Shown here: positions 1-6,111 of the stretch, in pieces | Position numbering within the stretch: the stretch's first letter is position 1 | Layout: every line of letters begins with the position of its first letter | DNA from: Myxococcaceae bacterium | GTDB taxonomy: Bacteria; Myxococcota; Myxococcia; Myxococcales; Myxococcaceae | Assembly: GCA_018262385.1 (NCBI GenBank) | Contig: JAGSPQ010000220.1 | Span: 1 to 8,210 of the forward strand | Length of the DNA stretch: 8,210 nucleotides | Direction of reading: 5' to 3' | Program-made: the position numbers and the translations under genes | Notes under the pieces: model-generated | Told to the model about the DNA's origin: nothing | What the model saw: only the letters and a program-made list of their open reading frames with translations | Databases searched by the model: none

Positions 1-114
1 GAGACGCGGGTGCCCGGGGCGCCGCCTGCGATTGGGCGGATCCGCTTCGATCGCCAGGCCTTCCTTCCCCGGGTGGTTTCAGCCGAGGAGCTGTATTCGC
101 CCTCGGAAAACTGA
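1..114 (+). CDS. 3' end of an unrecognised protein gene (partial)
   Basis: Frame 1 is open from the left edge and ends at TGA (112-114), giving 37 residues that end in ...AEELYSPSEN. The codons mostly end in G or C, and the composition looks like an ordinary protein C-terminus with mixed charged, aromatic and aliphatic residues. The overlapping frames here give Arg/Pro/Ser-rich translations. The piece is too short to assign to a family, and the start lies outside the window. If real, it sits 49 bases upstream of the lipoprotein gene on the same strand. Other frames are also open across this stretch, so the call is tentative. Confidence 0.4.
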   Translation, partial: ETRVPGAPPAIGRIRFDRQAFLPRVVSAEELYSPSEN

Positions 115-154
115 GGCCGCCCCAGGCGCCAACAGGCTGCAAACACGCTCCGCC

Positions 155-160
155 GAGGTG
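155..160 (+). promoter_or_regulatory. Shine-Dalgarno supporting the ATG at 164
   Basis: GAGGTG ends three bases before the ATG at 164, leaving about five bases between the GAGG core and the start codon. It favours 164 over the upstream ATG at 32, which would place a long basic stretch ahead of the signal peptide. A second ATG at 188, preceded by a G-rich stretch, cannot be excluded. Confidence 0.45.
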
Positions 161-163
161 GGC

Positions 164-1222
164 ATGTGTCGTGCTCTTGGGGCGCGGATGACTTCGTGCC
201 GGACGGGGATGCTGGTGCTGCTGCTGACCGCCGGTTGTGCGCGGCCCGTCCCGGCGCTGCTGGCCGACGGCGGAACGGGCGGTGGCGGTGGGCGAACCGG
301 CTGCGGCGCGGACGCCGAGTGCCCCGCGGGGATGGTCTGCGAAGGGTGCGGCTCGGGAGAGTTCTCCTGCGTACCGGGCTGCCGCAGCGACACCCAGTGC
401 AAGGCCAACCACCTGTGCCGCGGGCCGGTGGCGTGCGCGAAGTGCCCCTGTCCTCCGGGGTGGTGCGAGCCGGATCCCTGCCTCGACCTCGACGACGACG
501 GGTACGCGCAGTCGTGCGACCAGACGGTGAGCTGCGCTGGCAAGCAGCTGTGTGACTGCGACGACCGCAACCCCAACGTGCACCCCGGGCGCGCGGAGGT
601 CTGCAACAACGGCCTCGACGACAACTGCGACGGCCGCTACGAGTGGGCCGACCCGGCGTGCGGCTACTGCCCCGGCGGCCAGAGCAAGTGCAGCTCGACG
701 CTCTCGTGCAACGCGCTCGGCTCGCTCTCCTGCACCGGCGCCTGCTGCACCCCGTGCCCCTCGCGGGTCCCGCCGCAGTGCCTGCCCGGAAAGTGCCTCG
801 CGACCGGCGGGGTGAATCCCGCCACCGGCTGCAGCGAAGCGCCGTTCTGCGTCGACTGCGGCGCCTGCCCGACCACCCTCGCGCCGGTGTGTGGGGTCAA
901 CGGCGGGACCTACGGCAACCCGTGCCAGGCGCAGGTGGCGAACGTCACCGTGCTGCACGACGGCGGGTGCGTGAAGGGCGAGAACCTCTCGTGCGACTCT
1001 TTCCCGGTGGGCTCGAAGGAAGGCTGCGGCAGCAAGGGCCAGCTGTACTGCCGCGACGCCTGCCCGCAGTGCGGCGGGATGGGGCAGAAGCGCTGCACCC
1101 AGCTGGGCGTCTGCGTGTGGGACGGCGACTGCCCGGCGGGGCAGGACGCGCTCAAGTGCGCCGACGGCGGGGTGGCGCTCGAGCGGTGCGTCGATCACGC
1201 CTGCGTCGCCGACTGCCCGTAG
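164..1222 (+). CDS. Cysteine-rich lipoprotein with MopE-type metal-binding motif and Kazal domain
   Basis: Predicted exported lipoprotein of 352 residues. Residues 16-25 (MLVLLLTAGC) form a hydrophobic stretch ending in a lipobox, so Cys25 would be lipidated. A Gly-rich linker (about 36-43) follows. The mature part holds roughly 50 cysteines, implying many disulfides outside the cytoplasm. Residues about 108-157 match the 'putative metal-binding motif' family related to MopE: an acidic D-x-D-D-D-G loop, then DCDDRNPNVHPG and CNNGLDDNCDG. Residues 235-269 match a Kazal-type protease-inhibitor domain, with C235-x7-C243-x6-Y250-x3-C254 and a closing C269. These domains are commonly combined in myxobacterial surface lipoproteins. 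The true ligand or protease target cannot be told from sequence. A start at 188 would give a shorter signal peptide and an equally good lipoprotein. The next gene on this strand starts 85 bases downstream. Confidence 0.85.
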   Translation: MCRALGARMTSCRTGMLVLLLTAGCARPVPALLADGGTGGGGGRTGCGADAECPAGMVCEGCGSGEFSCVPGCRSDTQCKANHLCRGPVACAKCPCPPGWCEPDPCLDLDDDGYAQSCDQTVSCAGKQLCDCDDRNPNVHPGRAEVCNNGLDDNCDGRYEWADPACGYCPGGQSKCSSTLSCNALGSLSCTGACCTPCPSRVPPQCLPGKCLATGGVNPATGCSEAPFCVDCGACPTTLAPVCGVNGGTYGNPCQAQVANVTVLHDGGCVKGENLSCDSFPVGSKEGCGSKGQLYCRDACPQCGGMGQKRCTQLGVCVWDGDCPAGQDALKCADGGVALERCVDHACVADCP

Positions 1223-1242
1223 GCGTGGGTGCGGTATTCGTT

Positions 1243-1272
1243 CTTGCGGGGGCCCGGCGCCCTCTCTATCTT
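1243..1272 (+). promoter_or_regulatory. Possible sigma-70-type promoter of the 1308 gene
   Basis: TTGCGG (1243-1248) and TATCTT (1267-1272) are separated by 18 bases and match the -35 and -10 consensus at three and four of six positions. This would place the transcription start about 30 bases before the ATG. The 85-base gap between the lipoprotein stop and this gene leaves room for an own promoter. The match is weak in GC-rich DNA and is offered only as a candidate. Confidence 0.3.
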
Positions 1273-1307
1273 CCGGCCTCCTCGTCACCTTTCCCCGGAG
1301 AAAACGA

Positions 1308-1787
1308 ATGCCCCAGGTTTCGCGCGTGGTGGTGCTGGCCCTCTGTTTCGTTGCGTTGACCTGGTCGACGCGCGCCGAGGCCCAGGACGCTCCTCCCGAC
1401 GAGCGGGGGCTCGAGAAGATCAAGCAGTTCATGGAAATCACGCTCGCCAACGCGGACATCAACGAGGCGGGGAAGAAGCTCGTCGCGGCGAAGGTGGTGC
1501 ACGTGAGCAAGTTCGACAAGAACGACCCGAGCAAGCTGAACCCCGACTCGCTGCGCTTCGCCTACAAGAAGGCCCACGGCAACGTGAAGCTCTACGACGT
1601 GAAGGTGGTGCGCACCGTGCTCACCGGCACCAGCGCGGTCGGCTTCGGCGCCACCGGCCAGAAGGGAAAGCTCTTCAAGTACTTCATCGCCAAGAAGGAA
1701 GGCGTGAACGGGATGCCGGCGCCGATCCAGGTCTTCTACCCCGAGGACGGGAGCGAGCCGGTCGTCTACGACTTCGGCAGCTTCTAG
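1308..1787 (+). CDS. Small exported protein of unknown function
   Basis: This 159-residue protein begins with a clear Sec-type signal peptide: a short n-region (MPQVSR), a hydrophobic core (VVVLALCFVALTW) and a likely cleavage after ...RAEA-Q near residue 25. The mature domain of about 130 residues is rich in lysine and contains few cysteines. Its alternating pattern in the second half (for example KLYDVKVVRTVLTG and KLFKYFIAKKEG) suggests beta-strands, so a small periplasmic or secreted mixed alpha/beta domain is likely. I do not recognise a family. A good Shine-Dalgarno (CGGAG, 1296-1300) lies seven bases before the ATG, fixing the start. The stop TAG (1785-1787) lies inside a CTAG shared with the stop of the opposing gene, so the pair is convergent with no space for a separate terminator. 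Confidence 0.8.
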   Translation: MPQVSRVVVLALCFVALTWSTRAEAQDAPPDERGLEKIKQFMEITLANADINEAGKKLVAAKVVHVSKFDKNDPSKLNPDSLRFAYKKAHGNVKLYDVKVVRTVLTGTSAVGFGATGQKGKLFKYFIAKKEGVNGMPAPIQVFYPEDGSEPVVYDFGSF

Positions 1788-2469
1788 TCCGGCGTCCAGG
1801 CGAGGCCGGCCCCGAGCTGCAGGGTGTCCTGCTGGCGGAAGTAGCCGACGTCGGTGCCGGCCAGCGCCTGGAAGAAGATTGAGATCGCGTCCGAGCGGCG
1901 GTGGGCGATCGCGCCCAGCCGCACCGCCAGCGATCGCCGGAGAGGCCGCCTCCCCGGCCGCAGGTGGTCTGGCTGCGGGTGCAGGTGACGACGTGGAGCC
2001 GGGCAGTGAGGGCGGCGTGGCTCGGCGAGCTGCCGCCGCGGCGAACCCCCGCCTGCAGGGAGAGGGAGTTGAGGTTGACGAAGCCGACGTCGGGCTGCCC
2101 GCCCCCGACGTTGGGGCTGGTCGAATGATCGCTCTCGTGCTCGAGCGCGCCGGTGAGCCGGAGCACCCACGGGGTCGGGCCGTCGAACTTCCAGCGGTGG
2201 CCGCCTTCGAGCGCGAACCTCCCCCGCCAGTACTCGTAGGGGATGACCCCGTGGTAGCCGGGCCCGTTGTGCAGCTCGATGAAGCCCTGGAACTCGAAGA
2301 AGCCGCCTTGCCGGTCTTCGCCGTCGCCGAGGAGGCGAATCCGCCCGCCGCCCTTGGCCCGCATTCCGTCGCGCCAGCCGAGCTCGAGCGCGGGAGCGTC
2401 GGGGCTGGCAGTGGCGAGATCGACAGGGCTCGGCGCCGCGAGGAGGCTGACCGCCAGCAGGCTGAGCAT
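1784..2469 (-). pseudogene. Probable outer-membrane beta-barrel protein, frameshifted
   Basis: The gene starts at ATG 2469 with a signal peptide (MLSLLAVSLLAAPSPVDLA). It reads sensibly to about 1927, with alternating aromatic/Gly patterns such as GGFFEFQGFIELHNG, EYWRGRFALEGGHRW and LRLTGALEHESDHS that resemble transmembrane beta-strands. After the TGG codon at 1929-1927 this frame degenerates into Arg/Ser-rich sequence. The neighbouring frame then gives a convincing C-terminus (AIAHRRSDAISIFFQALAG ... LGAGLAWTPD) ending at TAG 1784. Adding one base near 1926-1928, for example GG back to GGG, restores a 228-residue protein through W-A-V-R-L-G. The cause could be a real mutation, a sequencing error at a G run, or variable expression. 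The family is uncertain; the H-E-S-D-H motif and barrel pattern loosely recall DUF1207-like proteins. No strong Shine-Dalgarno precedes the start. The gene is divergent from the STAS gene with 100 bases between. Confidence 0.6.
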
Positions 2470-2521
2470 TGCGCGCGACCGTAGCCTGCGCCGGTAAGTG
2501 AGTCGCCGCCAACTGGCCAAA

Positions 2522-2533
2522 GGCCCCGGGGCC
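2522..2533. repeat. 12-base perfect palindrome in the divergent intergenic region
   Basis: GGCCCCGGGGCC reads the same on both strands and lies 36 bases before the STAS start codon, between two divergent genes. A shorter palindrome, TGGCCA (2514-2519), lies just beside it. The position suits an operator, but GC-rich DNA produces such palindromes by chance, and no convincing promoter elements were found in the 100-base gap. Confidence 0.25.
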
Positions 2534-2569
2534 GAGTAGCACTGCGGGCCTCCCCCGGAGGTCGTTTCC

Positions 2570-2983
2570 ATGGCTACCGCACCCGCGTTCCATCACACCG
2601 TGAAACTGGATCAGGTGGATCCAGGCCTGGCGTTCCTCAACGTTCATCTCGAAGGGCCGCTCGACGCGAAGACCGCGCAGACCGTCGCCACCGAGGTCGC
2701 CACCCGCATCGACAAGCTCTCGGGCCGGCCGTTCGGCCTGCTGGTCGATCTGCGCGGGGTCACCGGCTGTGACGACGCCGGCGCCGGCGTGATGAAGGAG
2801 ATCGAGATGGGCGCTGCGGGCAAGGGCCTCGAGGTGGTCGCCCACCTGGTGAAGCAGAAGGAGGTCGTCACCCAGGCGCGCGCGCAGACCCTGGAGGTCG
2901 GCGCCGAGAACATGTTCGGCACCTTCGACGACGAGGCGGCAGCCCGGCGCTTCGCCAGCGGCCTGAGCCGGGTGTCCCCGTGA
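2570..2983 (+). CDS. STAS-domain protein (SpoIIAA-like) lacking the usual phosphoserine
   Basis: This 137-residue soluble protein has the shape of a single STAS domain, the fold of anti-sigma-factor antagonists. A first strand (about 20-27) is followed by EGPLDAKTA (28-36), a helix, the core strand FGLLVDLRGV (55-64), the turn CDDAG (67-71), a helix, and the strand LEVVAHLV (87-94). In SpoIIAA the corresponding turn is DSSG, whose second serine is phosphorylated by the anti-sigma kinase. Here it reads D68-D69-A70-G71, so no serine or threonine is available at that site. The protein may therefore act in a phosphorylation-independent way, as a permanently binding partner or a structural adaptor. 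A strong Shine-Dalgarno (GGAGGT, 2557-2562) supports the start. Its stop overlaps the start of the PLD gene (GTGA), implying translational coupling and related function. The STAS call rests on pattern, with moderate certainty. Confidence 0.7.
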   Translation: MATAPAFHHTVKLDQVDPGLAFLNVHLEGPLDAKTAQTVATEVATRIDKLSGRPFGLLVDLRGVTGCDDAGAGVMKEIEMGAAGKGLEVVAHLVKQKEVVTQARAQTLEVGAENMFGTFDDEAAARRFASGLSRVSP

Positions 2984-4602
2984 AGATCGGCGACAAGACG
3001 CCGGCGATTCCGACTCCCGGCCCGGCGAAGCCCGCGGCTCCGGCTGCTCCGACTGCCGCGGCGACTGCGCCGGTCTCGAAGGGCTGGTCTCCGAACACCG
3101 TCGGCCCGGCGGGCAAGCCGCCTCCGGTGGTGGGCATGGCCCCCGCGGCCAGGCCGGGGACCCCGAGCCACGTCGACAACGAGGTCGCCCGGCTGCAGAA
3201 GGCGATGGCTGGCGTGGGCACCCGCGAGAACGTGGTGTTCGAGGTGCTGGAGAAGAACCCCCCCGCGCTGGTGGACGCGGTGGTCACCCAGTTCGAGGCG
3301 AAGACCGGGACCACGCTGCGCAAGGCGCTCAACTCCGAGCTGTCGGGCGCCGAGCTGCGCCGCGGGCTGGCGAGCCTCGATGCGCTGCTGGTCAAGCCGA
3401 CCGACACCACCGGGACTTCCGGCATCGCCGAGAAGCTGAACCAGCTGCGCAAGCAGGGGACGATCAGCGAGTCGGAGCTGGTGAACAACTACCGGCCGAC
3501 GACCAACAACAAGATCGACCTGCTGATCCAGGGCGACACCGCGTTCCCGAAGATGATGCAGGACATCGACAACGCGAAGGACCACGTCCACGTCAGCTTC
3601 TACATCTTCAGCAACGACAAGCAGGGCAACGAGATGGCGGACAAGCTGATCGCCGCCAAGAAGCGCGGCTGCGACGTCCGGATCATGATGGACGGCATCG
3701 GCTCACAGTTGGTCAACCCGATGTCCGACAACTACAACCTGATCAAGAAGATGGAGTCGGCGGGGATCGAGATCCGCAAGAACCACGTCGTCGACGTGAC
3801 CCGCGACTCGCAGGTGGTCAATCACCCCGACCACCGGAAGATCGTCATCACCGACGGGAAGGTTGGCTACACCGGCGGGATGAACATGGCCGACCACTAC
3901 GTCAGCCAGTACCACGACGTGATGGTGCGGGCGGAAGGGGACGTGGTGAAGCAGATGCAGGGCGAGTGGGCGACCGGGTGGATGCACCTGGGCGGGAAGA
4001 TCCCCGGGGACGACGAGACGTTCAAGAAGCGCTACTTCCCCGAGTACAAGCCGGGCGAGGCGCCGGGGAAGATGCAGATCACCAACATGCAGTCGGTGCC
4101 GGGCGAGAACGCGGCGATCCTCAAGATGTACCTCGAGAAGATCAACACCGCCCAGAAGAGCATCAAGATCGAGAACCCGTACTGCACCAACCCCGACATT
4201 CAGAACGCGCTGATCAAGGCGGCGAAGCGGGGCGTGGACGTGACGGTGATTCTGCCGGGCGAATCGGACCACGCGTTCAGCCACCTGGCCGCGGCGCAGA
4301 AGTACCCGGAGATGATCAACTCGGGGGTGAAGATCTTCGAGTACCCGGGCTTCAACCACGACAAGGTGATGGTGGTCGACGACAAGTTCACCACTGTCGG
4401 CAGCAGCAACCTCGACGACGTCGCGCTGTACCACATCTACGAAATGAACCTGAACGTGGACGACGAGGCCTTCGCCAGGGAGACGAGCGAGCGGCTGTTC
4501 GCGAAGGACGTGGCGATCTCGAAGCCGATGAAGGCGAGCGACATCAGCAAGCTCGACATCATCACCGGCAAGTTCTGGAACCTCTTCAGCCACTTCATCT
4601 GA
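2980..4602 (+). CDS. Phospholipase D / cardiolipin synthase-like protein with N-terminal annexin repeat
   Basis: This 540-residue protein starts at GTG 2980, overlapping the STAS stop. Residues 7-62 are a Pro/Ala-rich, probably disordered leader with no signal peptide. Residues about 67-137 match one annexin repeat: KAMAGVGT (74-81), a helical middle, and LRKALNSELSG (113-123). The type II calcium-site geometry GxGT-(38 residues)-E is exact (T81 to E120). The rest is a PLD-superfamily enzyme with two HKD motifs: H285-x-K287-x4-D292 followed by GGMN (299-302), and H460-x-K462-x4-D467 followed by GSSN (474-477). Both are complete, so a phosphodiester transfer or hydrolysis reaction is expected, for example phosphatidyl transfer or phospholipid cleavage through a phosphohistidine intermediate. 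Unlike classical cardiolipin synthases there is no N-terminal membrane anchor, and the annexin repeat may provide calcium-dependent membrane binding instead. The substrate is unknown. A PhoD-like phosphatase gene follows directly. Confidence 0.88.
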   Translation: MKIGDKTPAIPTPGPAKPAAPAAPTAAATAPVSKGWSPNTVGPAGKPPPVVGMAPAARPGTPSHVDNEVARLQKAMAGVGTRENVVFEVLEKNPPALVDAVVTQFEAKTGTTLRKALNSELSGAELRRGLASLDALLVKPTDTTGTSGIAEKLNQLRKQGTISESELVNNYRPTTNNKIDLLIQGDTAFPKMMQDIDNAKDHVHVSFYIFSNDKQGNEMADKLIAAKKRGCDVRIMMDGIGSQLVNPMSDNYNLIKKMESAGIEIRKNHVVDVTRDSQVVNHPDHRKIVITDGKVGYTGGMNMADHYVSQYHDVMVRAEGDVVKQMQGEWATGWMHLGGKIPGDDETFKKRYFPEYKPGEAPGKMQITNMQSVPGENAAILKMYLEKINTAQKSIKIENPYCTNPDIQNALIKAAKRGVDVTVILPGESDHAFSHLAAAQKYPEMINSGVKIFEYPGFNHDKVMVVDDKFTTVGSSNLDDVALYHIYEMNLNVDDEAFARETSERLFAKDVAISKPMKASDISKLDIITGKFWNLFSHFI

Positions 4603-4607
4603 GGAGG
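4601..4607 (+). promoter_or_regulatory. Strong Shine-Dalgarno that fixes the GTG start at 4614
   Basis: GAGGAGG begins inside the stop codon of the PLD gene (TGA, 4600-4602) and lies six bases before GTG 4614. The same reading frame is open far upstream, inside the PLD gene. This site and the twin-arginine signal directly after the GTG settle the true start and suggest translational coupling. Confidence 0.75.
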
Positions 4608-4613
4608 CGGGGG

Positions 4614-6026
4614 GTGCGGATCAGCCGCCGGGGGGTGCTGGCCGGGGGCGCGGGGCTGGCGCTGGTCGGCTGTGGCCCTCCGGGGAACTCGAAGGTCGAC
4701 CCCCAGACGTTCGATCACGCCACCCGGGTGACGTTCGCGCCCGAGGCGCTGACCCTCGACCAGGCGCTGTTTCCCCAGACGGTCGCCGCGGGCGCGATGA
4801 AGACCGACTCGGTGCTGCTGTGGACCCGCGCCGCCGGCGCCGCCGAGATCACCTTGCGGGTCTGGCGCGACGTCTCGGCCACCGAGGTCGCGCTGGTCAC
4901 CGAGAAGAAGCTCGCCGTGCCCGAGGGCGGCAACGTGAAGGTGGCGGTCGACGGGCTCGCTCCGGCCACCTGGTATCGGTACGCGTTCTTCGATGTTGGG
5001 CTGCAACAGAGGTCGCAGCTCGGGAAGGTGCGCACCGCGTTCCCCGCCGACTGGCGCGAGACGTTGACCGTCGGCGCGACCAGCTGCGCTTCCTGGCGCT
5101 TCAAGCCGTACGGGCCGCTGGTGGCGATGGGCGCCCAGCCGCTGGATCTGTGGCTCCACACCGGCGACGTCTCGTACAACGACGGCGCCGGGTCGCTGGA
5201 CGAGTTCCGCACCAAGTGGAAGGAGCAGCTCGCCGACCCGGGCTACCGGGCGCTGATGCCGTCCACCGGCGGCTACCTGATGTGGGACGACCACGACCTG
5301 GTCAACAACTTCGACCCCGAGGTGATGGGGCCCACCCACCCGCTGATGGTGGCCGGGAAGGCGGCGTGGTTCGAGACCCTGCCGGTCGAGCGCGGCCCCG
5401 ACGACCGGATGTGGACCAGCTACCGGTGGGGGAAGACGGCGGAGTTCTTCCTCCTCGACTCGCGGATGGAGCGCAAGCCGTCGACCCGCGAGACCGCGCA
5501 GGCGCAGTACCTCTCGCGCGAGCAGATGGACTGGCTCAAGGCCGGGGTGAAGAACAGCCCCTGCCACTTCAAGGTGCTGATCAACTCGGTGCCGATCTCG
5601 CTGATGCCCGCTCCGCTGTGGGGCGCGCAGGCCGAGCGCTGGCAGGGCTACCTCGCCGCCCGCGAAGAGCTGCTCGGCTTCCTCGACACCGAGGACATCC
5701 GCAACGTGTGGTTCGTCAGCGGAGACTTTCACCTCGGGCTGGTGATGCGGGTCGAGCGCGAGGGGAAGCGGCGGCGGCTGATCGAGATCGCGGCCGGGCC
5801 GGCGGGGCACGTCAACCCGCTCGCGCTGGTGCTCGAGCCCGGGCAGGACCCGGCGAACAAGAAGCTCGCCTTCCCTCCGGATCAGTTCCTCTTCGCCGGC
5901 TCGGGCTTCCTCACCACCACCCTCACCTTCGACCCGAAGGCCGACACGGTGCGGGTGGTGTTCGCCGATCCGAAGAAGGCCGAGCCGACGATCTACGACC
6001 AGACGCTCACCTTCGGGATGGGGTGA
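4614..6026 (+). CDS. PhoD-like metallophosphatase, Tat-exported lipoprotein
   Basis: This 470-residue protein begins with a twin-arginine signal (S4-R5-R6-G-V-L) followed by a lipobox ending in Cys20 (LVGC), so it should be exported folded and lipid-anchored. Residues about 35-143 form a PhoD-type N-terminal beta domain (...VLLWTRAAG..., ...LAPATWYRYAF...). The catalytic domain follows with family motifs: TSC158, H182-T-G-D185-V-S-Y188-N-D, W224-D-D-H-D228-L-V-N-N, and S369-G-D371-F-H373. In PhoD enzymes, equivalent Cys, Asp, Asn, Tyr and His residues hold the iron and calcium ions that cleave phosphomonoesters and phosphodiesters. WDDHD and SGDFH are slight variants of the usual WDDHE and SGDVH. 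The gene follows the PLD gene by 11 bases, so it may release phosphate from lipid-derived or other phosphoesters at the cell surface. Whether it is a true alkaline phosphatase or another PhoD-superfamily hydrolase is not clear. Confidence 0.88.
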   Translation: MRISRRGVLAGGAGLALVGCGPPGNSKVDPQTFDHATRVTFAPEALTLDQALFPQTVAAGAMKTDSVLLWTRAAGAAEITLRVWRDVSATEVALVTEKKLAVPEGGNVKVAVDGLAPATWYRYAFFDVGLQQRSQLGKVRTAFPADWRETLTVGATSCASWRFKPYGPLVAMGAQPLDLWLHTGDVSYNDGAGSLDEFRTKWKEQLADPGYRALMPSTGGYLMWDDHDLVNNFDPEVMGPTHPLMVAGKAAWFETLPVERGPDDRMWTSYRWGKTAEFFLLDSRMERKPSTRETAQAQYLSREQMDWLKAGVKNSPCHFKVLINSVPISLMPAPLWGAQAERWQGYLAAREELLGFLDTEDIRNVWFVSGDFHLGLVMRVEREGKRRRLIEIAAGPAGHVNPLALVLEPGQDPANKKLAFPPDQFLFAGSGFLTTTLTFDPKADTVRVVFADPKKAEPTIYDQTLTFGMG

Positions 6027-6111
6027 GCCAGACCCCGCAGCCGTTGCACCGCGCGCAAGGGCACCCCGGTTGCAGTTTGGGAAGTCTCCACCGCGGCGCG
6101 GAGACGGCACC

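Noticed and set aside
32..163. N-terminal extension of the cysteine-rich lipoprotein from ATG 32
   Set aside because: It would put 44 mostly basic and polar residues before the signal peptide, overlaps the likely end of an upstream gene, and has no ribosome site as good as that before 164.
1879..2484. 201-residue plus-strand frame across the barrel gene
   Set aside because: The translation is low-complexity Ala/Glu/Pro/Arg. The minus strand here encodes a signal peptide and beta-strand patterns, so this is an antisense shadow.
3703..4593. 296-residue minus-strand frame opposite the PLD gene
   Set aside because: The composition is dominated by Val, His, Leu and Asp repeats that mirror the codon bias of the PLD gene. 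No start signal or domain is visible.
6020..6036. Hairpin GGGGT / ACCCC around the PhoD stop codon
   Set aside because: The stem is only five base pairs and no T run follows, so it is not a convincing terminator between the PhoD and M50 genes.
6027..6111. Search for a promoter before the M50 gene (two TTGCA-type boxes at 6044 and 6070)
   Set aside because: No matching -10 element lies at a suitable distance from either box, so an independent promoter is not supported.
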